Source: an uncultured Ectothiorhodospiraceae bacterium
GTDB taxonomy: Bacteria > Pseudomonadota > Gammaproteobacteria > UBA6429 > Thiohalophilaceae
DNA length: 57,597 bases
Assembly: GCA_947260005.1 (NCBI GenBank)
Contig: CAMYOL010000022.1
Span: 1-57,597, forward strand
Direction of reading: 5' to 3'
The notes beneath the pieces were generated by a model that had not been told where the DNA came from, ran no database searches, and saw only the letters and a program-made list of their open reading frames with translations. Made by a program: the position numbers and the translations under genes. Positions 43,195 to 51,957 of this stretch are shown piece after piece. Positions within the stretch are counted from its first letter, which is position 1; each line of letters begins with the position of its first letter.

Positions 43195-43456
43195 GCTGGC
43201 CGATATTCTGTCATTCCCGAACAGTTCTATCGGGAATTCATGTCATTAACTTTCCTAATTAAGCTGGCCGATACATTTGTCATTCCCGAATGGTTTTATC
43301 GGGAATCCATATCATTAACTTTCCTAATTAGGCTGACCGATGTTCTGTCATTCCCGAACGATTTTATCGGGAATCCATATCATTAACTTTCCTGATTTGG
43401 CTGACCGATGTTCTGTCATTCCCGAACGGTTCTATCGGGAATCCATGTCATTAACT
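43185..43456. repeat. Tandem array of four 68-69 bp units
   Basis: Each unit has CCTAATTAGGCTGACCGAT, then TGTCATTCCCGAACGGTT, a TTCCCGA/TCGGGAA hairpin, ATCCAT and CATTAACTTT. Start points of TCATTCCC are 43211, 43280, 43348 and 43416. Units differ by several point changes. The first unit overlaps the end and stop of the DsrE gene, the last one touches the stop of the DUF2892 gene. Confidence 0.92.
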
Positions 43457-43651
43457 TTCTTTAAAGAGTTTTTTAGACATGATCATGCCCGGACAAATCC
43501 CCGTTACCGCCGCAAAAATAAAAAACACCGCGGGGAAATATAATATCCAATGCACAACATTAAAACCCGTCAGATAAATACCCAGCCAGATAATCAAACC
43601 TGCAACAAGAAAGAAAAAACGCATTGATTTACCAATTAATAGATTTTTCAT
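43451..43651 (-). CDS. Small two-helix membrane protein (DUF2892 type)
   Basis: 66 residues. MRFFFLVAGLIIWLGIYLTG and HWILYFPAVFFIFAAVTG form two membrane helices, with a GICPGM motif at the second helix end, as in DUF2892/YgaP-like membrane segments, which are often fused to rhodanese domains in sulfur metabolism. Here there is no rhodanese. Start: ATG 43651 preceded by GGAGGATAGG; an ATG at 43663 lies on the ribosome binding site. The stop sits at the edge of the tandem array. Confidence 0.7.
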   Translation of the reverse strand: MKNLLIGKSMRFFFLVAGLIIWLGIYLTGFNVVHWILYFPAVFFIFAAVTGICPGMIMSKKLFKES

Positions 43652-43708
43652 CCTATCCTCCATAAAAATGATCTAGTGCCATCCAATATCGAATTAATCT
43701 TACCAAAA

Positions 43709-44131
43709 CTAATCTCCACCCATGCCCGGTGGCAAAATATCGAATTTAGGTACCCCTTCGGGAAACACCGCCCATTGCGGAGCCGATGCAGCGTAAATTG
43801 CCATGTTCGGCGAATAATTTTTATTGTCATTAAGTGTCGAAACACCTACCGAGTAAAAGTTACCGATTGTAATTTCTGCGCATAACGTTGTGCCACAATG
43901 ATCGCAAAAATTATGGATCACCTCATGCCCCCCATCGCCAATTCGGGTAAATTTCTTTGGCGTGCCTTTTGTATACTTTAATTTATCTACCGGCACCCAA
44001 ACGCCAAACCATTTATCTGAACCGGTGAGCACCTGACATTCCGTGCAATAACAAAAGACTGAATTAATGGGCTCGCCTTCAAATTCATATTCGACCTCCC
44101 CACAGCCGCACTTCCCTTTATGCTTTTCCAT
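43709..44131 (-). CDS. GFA/CENP-V-like zinc protein
   Basis: 140 residues. Zinc ligands of the GFA (glutathione-dependent formaldehyde-activating-like) fold: GKCGCGEVEYEFEG (two cysteines), FCYCTECQVLTGS (three cysteines) and NFCDHCGTTL (two cysteines). The real activity of most members is unknown; some act on glutathione adducts. Start: GAGGTTAAATAAC upstream of ATG 44131. A small membrane-protein gene follows after 57 bases on the same strand. Confidence 0.85.
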   Translation of the reverse strand: MEKHKGKCGCGEVEYEFEGEPINSVFCYCTECQVLTGSDKWFGVWVPVDKLKYTKGTPKKFTRIGDGGHEVIHNFCDHCGTTLCAEITIGNFYSVGVSTLNDNKNYSPNMAIYAASAPQWAVFPEGVPKFDILPPGMGGD

Positions 44132-44362
44132 GTTATTTAACCTCGTTATCAGGTTTATTGTCTATCTACATATTATCGAACATACCGAATAATTAACAGC
44201 ACACCACATCGATAGCGCTAGTTATTTACCCTTGCAATAAAAACTCTTTATGTGACTTGCCCATTCATTACTAGTCCCGATATTGAGTATGCCCTAACAT
44301 TGGTTATGTAAATGGTGGTAAACCTTATAACAATGTGTATGTGCTGAACGACGAGATGGCGT

Positions 44363-45217
44363 TCATTTATTTGAGCGATTAGCAAAGAAATTGATGATCG
44401 CTAATCCACTGATGGTTATCACAATCAAGAATGAAACGGCATTGAGTACCGGTGTTGAGCTAAATCGAATCCGAGAATACAAATCGATAGGTAAGGTAGG
44501 ATCTGAACCGATTAAAAAGATAGTCGTGTTTATATTTGCAAAACTTAAGATAAAGGCAACGACAAATGCCCCAATTATCGCAGGACGAAGAAAAGGAATA
44601 GTCACATACCAAATAGCCTCTAATCGTGTCGCTTTTAAACTCAAGGCCGCTTCTTCCAGCGTCCTGTCAAACTTTTTCAAACGTGCTGAAACGAGTAACA
44701 TGACATAAGTCGCGCCAAACGAGAATTGTCCGAGAATGACCAGCCAATAACTGGGTCTAAACAACTCAACATCCACACCAAACGAATTCTCAATATAGTT
44801 ACCTGCGGCTGTCGCGGTCAGCAAGATCGATATACCCAGGATAACACCCGGGATAACTAACGGCGCTAACGCCAAAAAGTATAATAATCCTTTTAAACGG
44901 AACTGCTCTTCCTCAAAGAGTAAGGCTGCCAGCGTCCCAACCAGGGTGGATAGGGCTGCGACGAAAAAGCCGGTACTCATACTGATATAGATACTCGTTA
45001 TCAGATCCTCATCGGCAAAAAGTCCCTGTCGCTCATCGGTATCAGAAAAAAACCAGTCGAATGTCAATCCGTTCCAGGGTAGTGAAATAAAATCAGAATC
45101 ATTAAATGCCAAAACGGAGATGGCAAGCAGGGGCATGACTAAAAACGTAAAGAACAAAAACACATAAGCGCCATAGGCAATTCGGTAAACAGGTGAGCTC
45201 GGTAATGAACGAATCAT
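44363..45217 (-). CDS. potC: Spermidine/putrescine ABC transporter permease PotC
   Basis: 284 residues with six membrane helices. The binding-protein-dependent permease EAA loop is visible (LEEAALSLKATRLEAIWYVTIPFLRPAI). The opening VYRIAYGAYVFLFFTFLVMP and ISVLAFNDSD are typical of PotC/PotI. Its start overlaps the potB stop by 4 nt. Last gene of the potDABC operon. Imports polyamines through the inner membrane together with PotB. Confidence 0.9.
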   Translation of the reverse strand: MIRSLPSSPVYRIAYGAYVFLFFTFLVMPLLAISVLAFNDSDFISLPWNGLTFDWFFSDTDERQGLFADEDLITSIYISMSTGFFVAALSTLVGTLAALLFEEEQFRLKGLLYFLALAPLVIPGVILGISILLTATAAGNYIENSFGVDVELFRPSYWLVILGQFSFGATYVMLLVSARLKKFDRTLEEAALSLKATRLEAIWYVTIPFLRPAIIGAFVVAFILSFANINTTIFLIGSDPTLPIDLYSRIRFSSTPVLNAVSFLIVITISGLAIINFFANRSNK

Positions 45218-46092
45218 GATCCCACCTTCTCCAGTTTTTGACCGGATAATTTAAGTGCAAGCCAGATAATGGCAGACGAGAGCATGAGCAATAAAAACCC
45301 GAATGCAGCGCCTTCATTCCAGTTAAATGTCTGTAGGAAATTATTATAAATCTGCTCTGTAAACCACAATGAATTTTTACCACCCAGTAAATTAGGTGCC
45401 AGATAATCGCCGATGACCAACATAAACACAATAATTGCACCCGAGGTAATACCGGGCATGGAATAAGGAATGATGATTTTGATAAAAATATCCCATTTTG
45501 ATGCACCAAGATCACAGGCGGCCTCAATCAGTGAGTCATCCAGGCTCTGTAGAGTAGACATAACGGGGATCACCATAAATAGCATGGACATATAAAGCAG
45601 ACCCACCACCATACTAAAGTTGGTATACAGCATATTAATGGGTTCGTTGATGATACCCGCCGACATTAAGAAATGATTAATCACGCCATGATCGCCCAGC
45701 AGCACCATCCAGCCGTAAACCGTGACCAACTCACCTACCCACAGAGGAATCAATAACAGCAGCATCAAAAAACTCGCATTCCGCTTCGAAGTGACTTTCG
45801 TTAAATAAAATGCAATCGGAAAGGCAATAATGAAAGCCAACAAGGTAACGCCTATGGAATATGCGGCTGTTTTTACAAAAGTCAGCCAATAGATTTTTTG
45901 GTTAAAAAATTCGATATAGTTAGCGAATGAAAAAACTAACTCGCCCGAATCATCTTCAACTAGAAAAGAGCTGATAAGCAGTTCGGCATGGGGTATGACA
46001 ATCATGAAAATGAGCCAGATCAAAACTGGCACAATCAATAAATAAAAAGTGAAATTAAAATTGATTTTTTTATTTTGCTTTTTATTATTCAT
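45214..46092 (-). CDS. potB: Spermidine/putrescine ABC transporter permease PotB
   Basis: 292 residues, six membrane helices, with the EAA loop DDSLIEAACDLGASKWDIFI near the cytoplasmic side. NYIEFFNQKIYWLTFVKTAA and the PotB/PotH-like PLWVGELVTVYGWMVLLGDHG fit the family. It forms a heterodimer with PotC. It lies 22 nt after potA and overlaps potC, so translation is probably coupled. Confidence 0.9.
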   Translation of the reverse strand: MNNKKQNKKINFNFTFYLLIVPVLIWLIFMIVIPHAELLISSFLVEDDSGELVFSFANYIEFFNQKIYWLTFVKTAAYSIGVTLLAFIIAFPIAFYLTKVTSKRNASFLMLLLLIPLWVGELVTVYGWMVLLGDHGVINHFLMSAGIINEPINMLYTNFSMVVGLLYMSMLFMVIPVMSTLQSLDDSLIEAACDLGASKWDIFIKIIIPYSMPGITSGAIIVFMLVIGDYLAPNLLGGKNSLWFTEQIYNNFLQTFNWNEGAAFGFLLLMLSSAIIWLALKLSGQKLEKVGS

Positions 46093-46114
46093 CTTTTTAA
46101 TTTTTCTGATCGTT

Positions 46115-47191
46115 CTAAAAACACTTTACATCATTACGATGGACACCCACATTCAACGTGTGTCCCTCTTCGATGCCGTCAAACTGGGCATTCTGTGGGA
46201 GTGATATCAACAGCTCTTCACGGCTGTCGTTTACGATGGTGGAAAGCTTGGTATTTGAACCATCAAAAAGAATCGTTTTAATCATGACTTCAAACTGATC
46301 GACGTCGTTCATCGAACTGTCTGGATTAATAATGAGCGCTTCGGGACGAATGAAAAACACTTCGGGAGTACCGGGTGATGTCATAGTAAGATCAGAACGA
46401 CTTAACTTCCAACCCCCTTTGGTCATTAGTGAATCGCCTTCTGTTGATGCTAATTCAAAACGATTTGTATCACCGACGAATCCTGCGACAAAGGATGTTC
46501 TGGGATTTTTGTAAAGATTACGCGGCGTATCGATCTGTTCAAACTGGCCATCATGCATAACGGCGACCTGGTCACTCATCACTAATGCTTCAGATTGGTC
46601 ATGAGTAATATAAACGAATGTGGTGCCAATCTCCTTTTGCAGAAGTTTAAGTTCGACTTTCATATGTTCCCTGAGCTTTCTGTCTAACGCACCCAGGGGT
46701 TCATCCAGTAATAATATGGAAGGATTCATGACCAATGAACGCGCGATCGCCACCCTTTGCCTTTGACCGCCTGACAGGTCCGTTACTTTTTTCTTCTCAT
46801 AACCATTCAGGCCAACGCGCTCTAACATTTCGTTAATCTTAGAATTTATATCGGCTGTTTTTAACTTTTGCCGTTTCCTTATTCTATTCAGGCCAAAAGC
46901 AACATTCTCTCTAACATTCATCATTGGGAACAGCGCCAGATTTTGAAATACGATATTGACGGGGCGTTTTTCAGGGGGAATGCCCTTCATGGACTGGCCA
47001 CGTATTATCACCTCACCTTCTGATTGTTGTTGAAAGCCTGCAATGATGCGTAACAGGGTCGTTTTTCCACAACCGGATGAGCCAAGAATCGAAAAGAAAC
47101 CACCTTCTTCAACACTAAAATCAACATTCTTAACGGCGGTAAAATCGTCAAAATATTTTGAAAGGTTTTTTATTTCTAATATCTTACCCAT
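46115..47191 (-). CDS. potA: Spermidine/putrescine ABC transporter ATPase PotA
   Basis: 358 residues. Walker A GSSGCGKTT (37-45), Q-loop FQNLALFPMMNV, signature LSGGQRQRVAIARSL, Walker B SILLLDEPLGALD, switch His in FVYITHDQSEA. The C-terminal TOBE domain (about 285-358) is regulatory. Energises the PotBC importer. Second gene of the operon after potD. Confidence 0.93.
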   Translation of the reverse strand: MGKILEIKNLSKYFDDFTAVKNVDFSVEEGGFFSILGSSGCGKTTLLRIIAGFQQQSEGEVIIRGQSMKGIPPEKRPVNIVFQNLALFPMMNVRENVAFGLNRIRKRQKLKTADINSKINEMLERVGLNGYEKKKVTDLSGGQRQRVAIARSLVMNPSILLLDEPLGALDRKLREHMKVELKLLQKEIGTTFVYITHDQSEALVMSDQVAVMHDGQFEQIDTPRNLYKNPRTSFVAGFVGDTNRFELASTEGDSLMTKGGWKLSRSDLTMTSPGTPEVFFIRPEALIINPDSSMNDVDQFEVMIKTILFDGSNTKLSTIVNDSREELLISLPQNAQFDGIEEGHTLNVGVHRNDVKCF

Positions 47192-47277
47192 TTAAAGTCC
47201 ATGCTATTTTATAAATACCTCTAAACTAAACCTTCGGTACAAAGGTTTCTGTTTGAGACAATCGTGACGAATCAATC

Positions 47278-48339
47278 TTAGTTAGCCGCTTTAATTCTAT
47301 CCAAGGCCTTTGATTCAATTGCATCGAAACCTGCAGGAACGGGCGGATGCCATTTGATATTATCGATATCCGCTTTTGAGAAAGATCGTTCAAAATCAGC
47401 CTTAATTGAGGCCTCTAAATATTGGGCAACCTCTTTGGAAGCCGTGCCATACTTTTCACTATTGGTAATCACTGCTGCATATTCCGGTCGTGAAATGAAA
47501 TTTATCCATTTATAAGCCGCACTAACATTTTTGGCTTTTGCCGGAATCGCGAAGGTATCAATCCAACCTAAAGCACCACTTTTTGGTGCGACAAAATCAA
47601 TATCAGAGTTAATTTTATGGATAGCCCAGCCCTTGGCATCCCACCCAGAAATCACGTTGGCGTCACCACTTTTGATAATCTCAACCTGCGTATCACCACT
47701 TGTCCAATAATTTTTCACAAGTCCTTTACTAGCAATCAGCTTTTTTTCAACCCGGTCAATTAAGGCTTTGTAGGCCTTCTTATCACTATACAACGCGAAG
47801 GGATCTTCACCCATTGCAAAAGCCGCACCAATCAAAATGGGCCTTTTTAATCTGTATGAGATTTTTCCAGCATATTTTGGGTTCCATAGATCTGACCAGT
47901 CGTTTGCCTCAGGTGCTTGTTTTTTATTAATGATCAAACCAGTAGTACCATAGACGTGAGGCACGCCATAGGATTTACTTTTGACTTCTGTATTTTTCTT
48001 AACCGCCGCTACCATCGAATCAATCAACCGGTTTGTTTCAACCTTGCTATAATCAATCGGTTGATAAATTCTATATTTTTTTTGTACAAAAGCGATCCTG
48101 TCCTGACTAGGCTGAGCCAAATCAAAACCGGCCCCCCTTGTCGCACGAAGTTTAGCGATCATCTCTTCATTGTTACTATAGGTCACCTTAACCTTGATAC
48201 CTGTTTCTTTCTCAAATGCAGTGACAACGGGTTTGGGGGCATAACCCTTCCAGGTTATTATTTTAAGCGTCTCTTTTGACATCGCGGTTGTTGAGAATGA
48301 CAGTACAACAGCGCCTAAAATCAGTGTTTTTAAGGACAT
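47278..48339 (-). CDS. potD: Polyamine-binding periplasmic protein PotD/PotF
   Basis: 353 residues with a signal peptide (cleavage near AMS-K, residue 21). The mature protein starts TLKIITWKGYAPKPVVTAFE, the hallmark of PotD/PotF-type binding proteins, and contains YGTTGLIINKK and SGWDAKGWAI. It delivers polyamines (or a related cationic substrate) to PotABC. Replacement of WxxY by WKGYAPK is common in the group, so the exact substrate is open. It is the first gene of potDABC; an 86-base gap precedes potA. Confidence 0.88.
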   Translation of the reverse strand: MSLKTLILGAVVLSFSTTAMSKETLKIITWKGYAPKPVVTAFEKETGIKVKVTYSNNEEMIAKLRATRGAGFDLAQPSQDRIAFVQKKYRIYQPIDYSKVETNRLIDSMVAAVKKNTEVKSKSYGVPHVYGTTGLIINKKQAPEANDWSDLWNPKYAGKISYRLKRPILIGAAFAMGEDPFALYSDKKAYKALIDRVEKKLIASKGLVKNYWTSGDTQVEIIKSGDANVISGWDAKGWAIHKINSDIDFVAPKSGALGWIDTFAIPAKAKNVSAAYKWINFISRPEYAAVITNSEKYGTASKEVAQYLEASIKADFERSFSKADIDNIKWHPPVPAGFDAIESKALDRIKAAN

Positions 48340-48888
48340 AATTTTCTACTCTTGTTTCCAGTGTGACGTTAAACTAACAATACTAGCAGTGACAATATAA
48401 ATCGCAAAGATCAATCCTTGCATGATTTCATACGCTAATTGATACAATATTATCACACTCGCCATAGCGTTTCCCGATCATAGAGAAACAAATCATTAAT
48501 ATGCTCTATCACCTATAGGACAATAATTGATAACCATCACCTGAGATGGTCATTTTAACATGAACGATTTCCTTATGATTTAAACTCACATGATCACTCT
48601 GCTGTGACAGGGTTTATGTGTTAGATAAACCATTCAGTGGTCTTTACTAAAAGCAAAAGGAATGGAGTTACTGGAAGGGATAATCAACAACACAACGATG
48701 AGGCCATTAAATGCATGCCTGCGCCAATGTTCCGCCTTTTGTGTTTTGATATATCTTATTAGTTACTCCTAATATTGCGGTTGACCGGTAATATTTTGTG
48801 GTTAACTTTTACTAAATAGGCGGATAAAACCAGAAAATTGTGGCAGAATTCCGCCTAGTCAACTGTTAGAACGCTTTAGGAATAAGTA
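48340..48888. promoter_or_regulatory. 549-base intergenic region
   Basis: Holds the divergent promoters of potDABC and the sigma4-ClpX fusion gene. No coding frame or repeat family recognised. TTAGAACGCTT (around 48870) appears inverted as AAGCGTTCTAG just after the next gene. Confidence 0.4.
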
Positions 48889-49251
48889 ATGTCAGATGAT
48901 GATGACAATAAAGAAGATCCAGAAATCAGCAACGAAATGTTGAATAATCTTACAGCACGAGAAGCAAAAGCATTAAGGGATCGTTTTGGGCCTGATGCTT
49001 TTAAAGCCCACTCACTCGAAGAGGTGGGAAAGCAATTTGATATTACGCGTAAACGAATTAAAAAAATAGAAGAGAAGGCTCTAAAGAAGCGGAAAGGTAT
49101 TAAGGAAAAAAAGCCACCTGAACCAACCTGTTCTTTTTGTGGAAAAAAGAAAAGCGAAGTTGAGAAACTAATACAGGCTCATTCAGGTGTTACTATCTGT
49201 AATGACTGTCTTAAAACTTACACGGATATAATTGATAAAGATGAAGATTAA
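48889..49251 (+). CDS. Small fusion of sigma-70 region-4-like HTH and ClpX-type C4 zinc finger
   Basis: 120 residues. Residues about 20-68 (LTAREAKALRDRFG, SLEEVGKQFDITRKRIKKIE, EKALKK) match the helix-turn-helix of sigma-70 region 4, which reads the -35 element. Residues 78-110 carry a ClpX N-terminal zinc finger: Cys81, Cys84, Cys104, Cys107 in CSFCGKKKSEVEKLI...VTICNDCL. There is no region 2, so it cannot act as a sigma factor alone. It might bind DNA or RNA polymerase and recruit or mimic a ClpX adaptor-binding domain. Start: AGGAAT lies 8 nt before the ATG. It is flanked by small accessory genes. Confidence 0.8.
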   Translation: MSDDDDNKEDPEISNEMLNNLTAREAKALRDRFGPDAFKAHSLEEVGKQFDITRKRIKKIEEKALKKRKGIKEKKPPEPTCSFCGKKKSEVEKLIQAHSGVTICNDCLKTYTDIIDKDED

Positions 49252-49296
49252 GCGTTCTAGCAAGTCGCGCCAGTGTGCTTAAATGTTTGGAGTGAA

Positions 49297-49722
49297 ATGG
49301 CAAAAGTAAGTGCATTAGAAGCTTTAAGTATTGAAAGGCGTGAGATTGACGAATCTTTGCTTACAGAACACCTTCAAGCTTTTGCGAAAGCTTTTGTTTA
49401 TGAAAATTACTATTCGCGCATTGAAAAACTAATTGATCGCGACCCATGGATTAAAGCAACAAAAGAAATAGAAAAGCATCTTAATGAAAAGTTCTGCTCT
49501 AAATCTGACGAACAGAGTAGGCCTGATGTATGGAATAATGAGTTTTCTGGTAAAGAAGGCATTTATATAGCTAGTGATAATATTGGCCTATTAATGAGTT
49601 TAGAAGAAGCATCTAAAGTATCTTTACTTGATTGTACTGATGCAATATTTTCTTTAGAGGCAGGTAAGTTAGCTGTATTTTTAAATCATGAATGGGGAGT
49701 TTGGTATTGTCGTCACACCTAA
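49297..49722 (+). CDS. Hypothetical protein
   Basis: 141 residues, acidic, without signal or membrane segment; two or three cysteines. No family recognised. LTEHLQAFAKAFVYENYYSR looks helical, and the C-terminal half (AGKLAVFLNHEWGVWYC) strand-rich, reminiscent of small immunity-type or SMI1-like proteins, but this is weak. Start: GGAGTG before ATG 49297. Its TAA stop is part of CTAACAAC, the start of an attC-like sequence. Confidence 0.55.
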   Translation: MAKVSALEALSIERREIDESLLTEHLQAFAKAFVYENYYSRIEKLIDRDPWIKATKEIEKHLNEKFCSKSDEQSRPDVWNNEFSGKEGIYIASDNIGLLMSLEEASKVSLLDCTDAIFSLEAGKLAVFLNHEWGVWYCRHT

Positions 49723-49805
49723 CAACATGCCCAAGTTTGCCCGCAGTCGCGGGCGGGACTACCAAACGCATTCGCTTTTTGGCAGCCCCTTTGCATAGCA
49801 TTGAT
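49719..49805 (+). other. attC-like palindromic sequence (relic?)
   Basis: It begins with CTAACAAC overlapping the upstream stop codon, contains the perfect hairpin GCCCGCAGTCGCGGGC and an inverted pair GGGACTACCAAACGC / GCTTTTTGGCAGCCCC, as in integron attC sites. The expected closing GTTRRRY is not seen, so it may be truncated or simply an unrelated hairpin. Confidence 0.3.
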
Positions 49806-49969
49806 GCAATACCCCCCCCAAAAAAATCATAAATTGTAAGTAAATAATTTTGATCAAAAACAAAGAATTATGGGTATACAAAAATGAAATTTCTAATTAT
49901 TCTTCAACCTCGTTATTTTCTTTGAAATAGAGTATCGACGGTTATGGATTAATCATCTAAAATAATAAT

Positions 49970-50182
49970 ATGAGTGCAGAAAATAACATCGATATTCAAC
50001 AACTTAGCCAGTCTGAGCGTATTTTATTAGCTGAAAAGCTCTGGGATAGCGTGGCATCGAACCAAGATAAAATCGAAGTCACTGAGTCGCAGAAACAAAT
50101 ACTTGATGAAAGACTTACTGCTTATGCTGCCTCACCGAATGAAGGAACATCTTGGGAAGAAGTTAAAAAAGAAATGAAATAA
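49970..50182 (+). CDS. Addiction-module antitoxin
   Basis: 70 residues of the 'putative addiction module component' group: ISQSERILLAEKLWDSV-like LSQSERILLAEKLWDS, LDERLTAYAASPNEGTSWEE, ending VKKEMK. It would neutralise the toxin encoded next and repress the operon. Its stop codon shares one base with the toxin start codon (TAATG). No strong ribosome binding site. Confidence 0.85.
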   Translation: MSAENNIDIQQLSQSERILLAEKLWDSVASNQDKIEVTESQKQILDERLTAYAASPNEGTSWEEVKKEMK

Positions 50183-50478
50183 TGGACTATGACATTATTA
50201 TCCGTCCTGAAGCCAGGACGGATTTATTGGATGCCTTTAATTGGTATCAAGAGCAAAGACCGGGTTTAGGGTTTGACTTTAAATTATGTGTTGATGAAGT
50301 CTTCTCAAAGCTCCATAGGCGTCCAAATATCTATAAGCATGTGCACAAAGAAGTACGCAGGGTCGTGACCCAGCGATTTCCTTTCGGCGTATTTTATCTT
50401 CTAGACAATAATAAAGTAATCGTGATTGCAGTTTTGCATGCACGACGAGATCCAAAAAAATGGAAACAAAGAATATAA
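50182..50478 (+). CDS. ParE/RelE-family toxin
   Basis: 98 residues: PEARTDLLDAFNWYQEQRPG, FDFKLCVDEVFSKLHRRPNI, RRVVTQRFPFGVFYLLDNNK, AVLHARRDPKKWKQR. This is the RelE/ParE fold; the pairing with this antitoxin type usually goes with ParE-like toxins. Whether the target is gyrase or ribosome-bound mRNA cannot be told. Stop TAA lies in TATAACAAG. Translation coupled to the antitoxin gene. Confidence 0.87.
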   Translation: MDYDIIIRPEARTDLLDAFNWYQEQRPGLGFDFKLCVDEVFSKLHRRPNIYKHVHKEVRRVVTQRFPFGVFYLLDNNKVIVIAVLHARRDPKKWKQRI

Positions 50479-50562
50479 CAAGTTATCTATGGACGCCCAG
50501 AACCTCCCCCGCTAAAGCAGACACCCAAGTCTAACCAGGACAGAAACATAAAAGGAAACTCA

Positions 50563-50940
50563 ATGTCTCAGTCAATCGAAATACAAATCCAAAAATGTGA
50601 AGAACGATTGAAAGAAGCCATGCTTCAATCTGATGTCTCTGCACTTGATAATTTGCTTTCAGATGACCTTATATTCACCAATCATTTCGGCCATACCATG
50701 ACTAAAAAGGATGACCTGGAAGTTCATCAAGCAAAATTAGTCGATATAAATGAAATGACACTTTCTGATCGTCAAATTAAAATATTTGAAAAAATTGCGA
50801 TTGTCACGGTTAAGGCTCATATCATTGGTCGTTTTAAGGATGAGGAATCAGATAATAACTTTCGCTTTACCCGGGTCTGGCATCAAACTTCTACCGATAC
50901 CTGGAAATTGACGGCGGGCCATTCAAGTATTGTCATTTAA
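50563..50940 (+). CDS. DUF4440/SnoaL-like protein (NTF2 fold)
   Basis: 125 residues: EERLKEAMLQSDVSALDNLL, SDDLIFTNHFGHTMTKKDDL, FRFTRVWHQTSTDTWKLTAG, HSSIVI. It matches the small NTF2-fold DUF4440 group; binding pocket and enzyme activity are unknown. Start: AAAGGAAACTCA before the ATG. It is followed by another small gene after 37 nt. Confidence 0.78.
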   Translation: MSQSIEIQIQKCEERLKEAMLQSDVSALDNLLSDDLIFTNHFGHTMTKKDDLEVHQAKLVDINEMTLSDRQIKIFEKIAIVTVKAHIIGRFKDEESDNNFRFTRVWHQTSTDTWKLTAGHSSIVI

Positions 50941-50977
50941 TCAATTTTGAACATCGATGCTGGTTTGGAAACGATAA

Positions 50978-51337
50978 ATGAAAACAAGAGATTTCCTACA
51001 TAAAGTTTTTCGCTGGGAGCTTGGCCGACAGAAATCCGGCTACGATAAGATGTTGTTATTGACCGGGACTTTCGCTATCCCGTTTGATGTTTATATTTTA
51101 CGCTTCCCGACCGATTCGGAGATTCTTGAACATGTCGATACGGTAGATAACGGGCGACATTATCGTTTGAATATCATTATCAAAAAAGCACGACTGGGCG
51201 GCGTGTTTTATTGCTCTGACCCGATATTTGAAACAAATCGAATTAAATTATTTCGGCCCGATATAGCAACACACCGTGTTAGCAAAATAGAAAAAGGCGT
51301 TCGATATGTTTTTAGTGTCGGCTGGATCCGACAATAA
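50978..51337 (+). CDS. Hypothetical protein
   Basis: 119 residues, basic, without signal peptide. Opening TRDFLHKVFRWELGRQKSGYDKM and a central FDVYILRFPTDSEILEHVD, then VFYCSDPIFETNRIKLFRPD. No family recognised. It is likely co-transcribed with the upstream DUF4440 gene; a terminator shared with the convergent cold-shock gene follows. Confidence 0.6.
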   Translation: MKTRDFLHKVFRWELGRQKSGYDKMLLLTGTFAIPFDVYILRFPTDSEILEHVDTVDNGRHYRLNIIIKKARLGGVFYCSDPIFETNRIKLFRPDIATHRVSKIEKGVRYVFSVGWIRQ

Positions 51338-51395
51338 TCCTGCCCGACATGCGCTGTTTTAGCCTGAACCGTCCCCAGACTTAAATCATTCAGGC

Positions 51396-51428
51396 GAAAA
51401 AAAACCCGCCGTAACCGGCGGGTTTTTT
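51396..51428. terminator. Bidirectional terminator
   Basis: AACCCGCCG/CGGCGGGTT stem with a 4-base loop, A run before and T run after, between convergent genes. Confidence 0.9.
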
Positions 51429-51474
51429 AATACTGCTTGCGATATAACGCTACGGCCTGGTGACCGATGAGTGA

Positions 51475-51678
51475 TTATCCCGCTTGAACGTTGGCAGCTT
51501 GTGGGCCTTTTGGACCACTTTCAACGTCGTAAGAAACTGACTGACCTTCAGCCAGGGTACGGAAACCTTCGCTTGCAATCGCTGAGAAATGAACAAACAC
51601 ATCTGCGCTGCCATCTTGTGGTGCGATAAAACCAAAACCTTTAGATTCGTTAAACCATTTAACGGTACCTGTTGCCAT
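51475..51678 (-). CDS. Cold-shock protein, CspA family
   Basis: 67 residues, one cold-shock domain: [18 protein letters not shown] with RNP1 KGFGFI (13-18) and RNP2 VFVHF (27-31), ending GPQAANVQ. Binds single-stranded RNA/DNA and melts mRNA structure. Start: AGAGGTAAT before ATG 51678. A long leader (up to about 51890) is possible and typical for cold-regulated csp mRNAs. Confidence 0.95.
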   Translation of the reverse strand: MATGTVKWFNESKGFGFIAPQDGSADVFVHFSAIASEGFRTLAEGQSVSYDVESGPKGPQAANVQAG

Positions 51679-51957
51679 AATGTATTACCTCTATAAATAA
51701 AAATTAAAAAAATGTTACAAATCATACGAGGTTATTACAGGGTACACATCAGGAAATACTGCGGTAGAACACGACTGAAAAAACCAGGATAAAACGTAAT
51801 CGCGCGTAGTTTACCCGTATCAGGGGTTAAAAAGCTATCAAACTCGCTAATAAATTGAAATCTTTACGAAATTTAACGATTCTGACCGGTTAGCAACGTG
51901 ATTAAACGCTTTTATTGTACAATACACACTAATTCTGAGCATTTATACGAGCTAAAA

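Noticed and set aside
43185-43456. CRISPR-like array of four repeats
   Set aside because: The units are contiguous 68-69 bp repeats with no variable spacers, and no cas genes are present.
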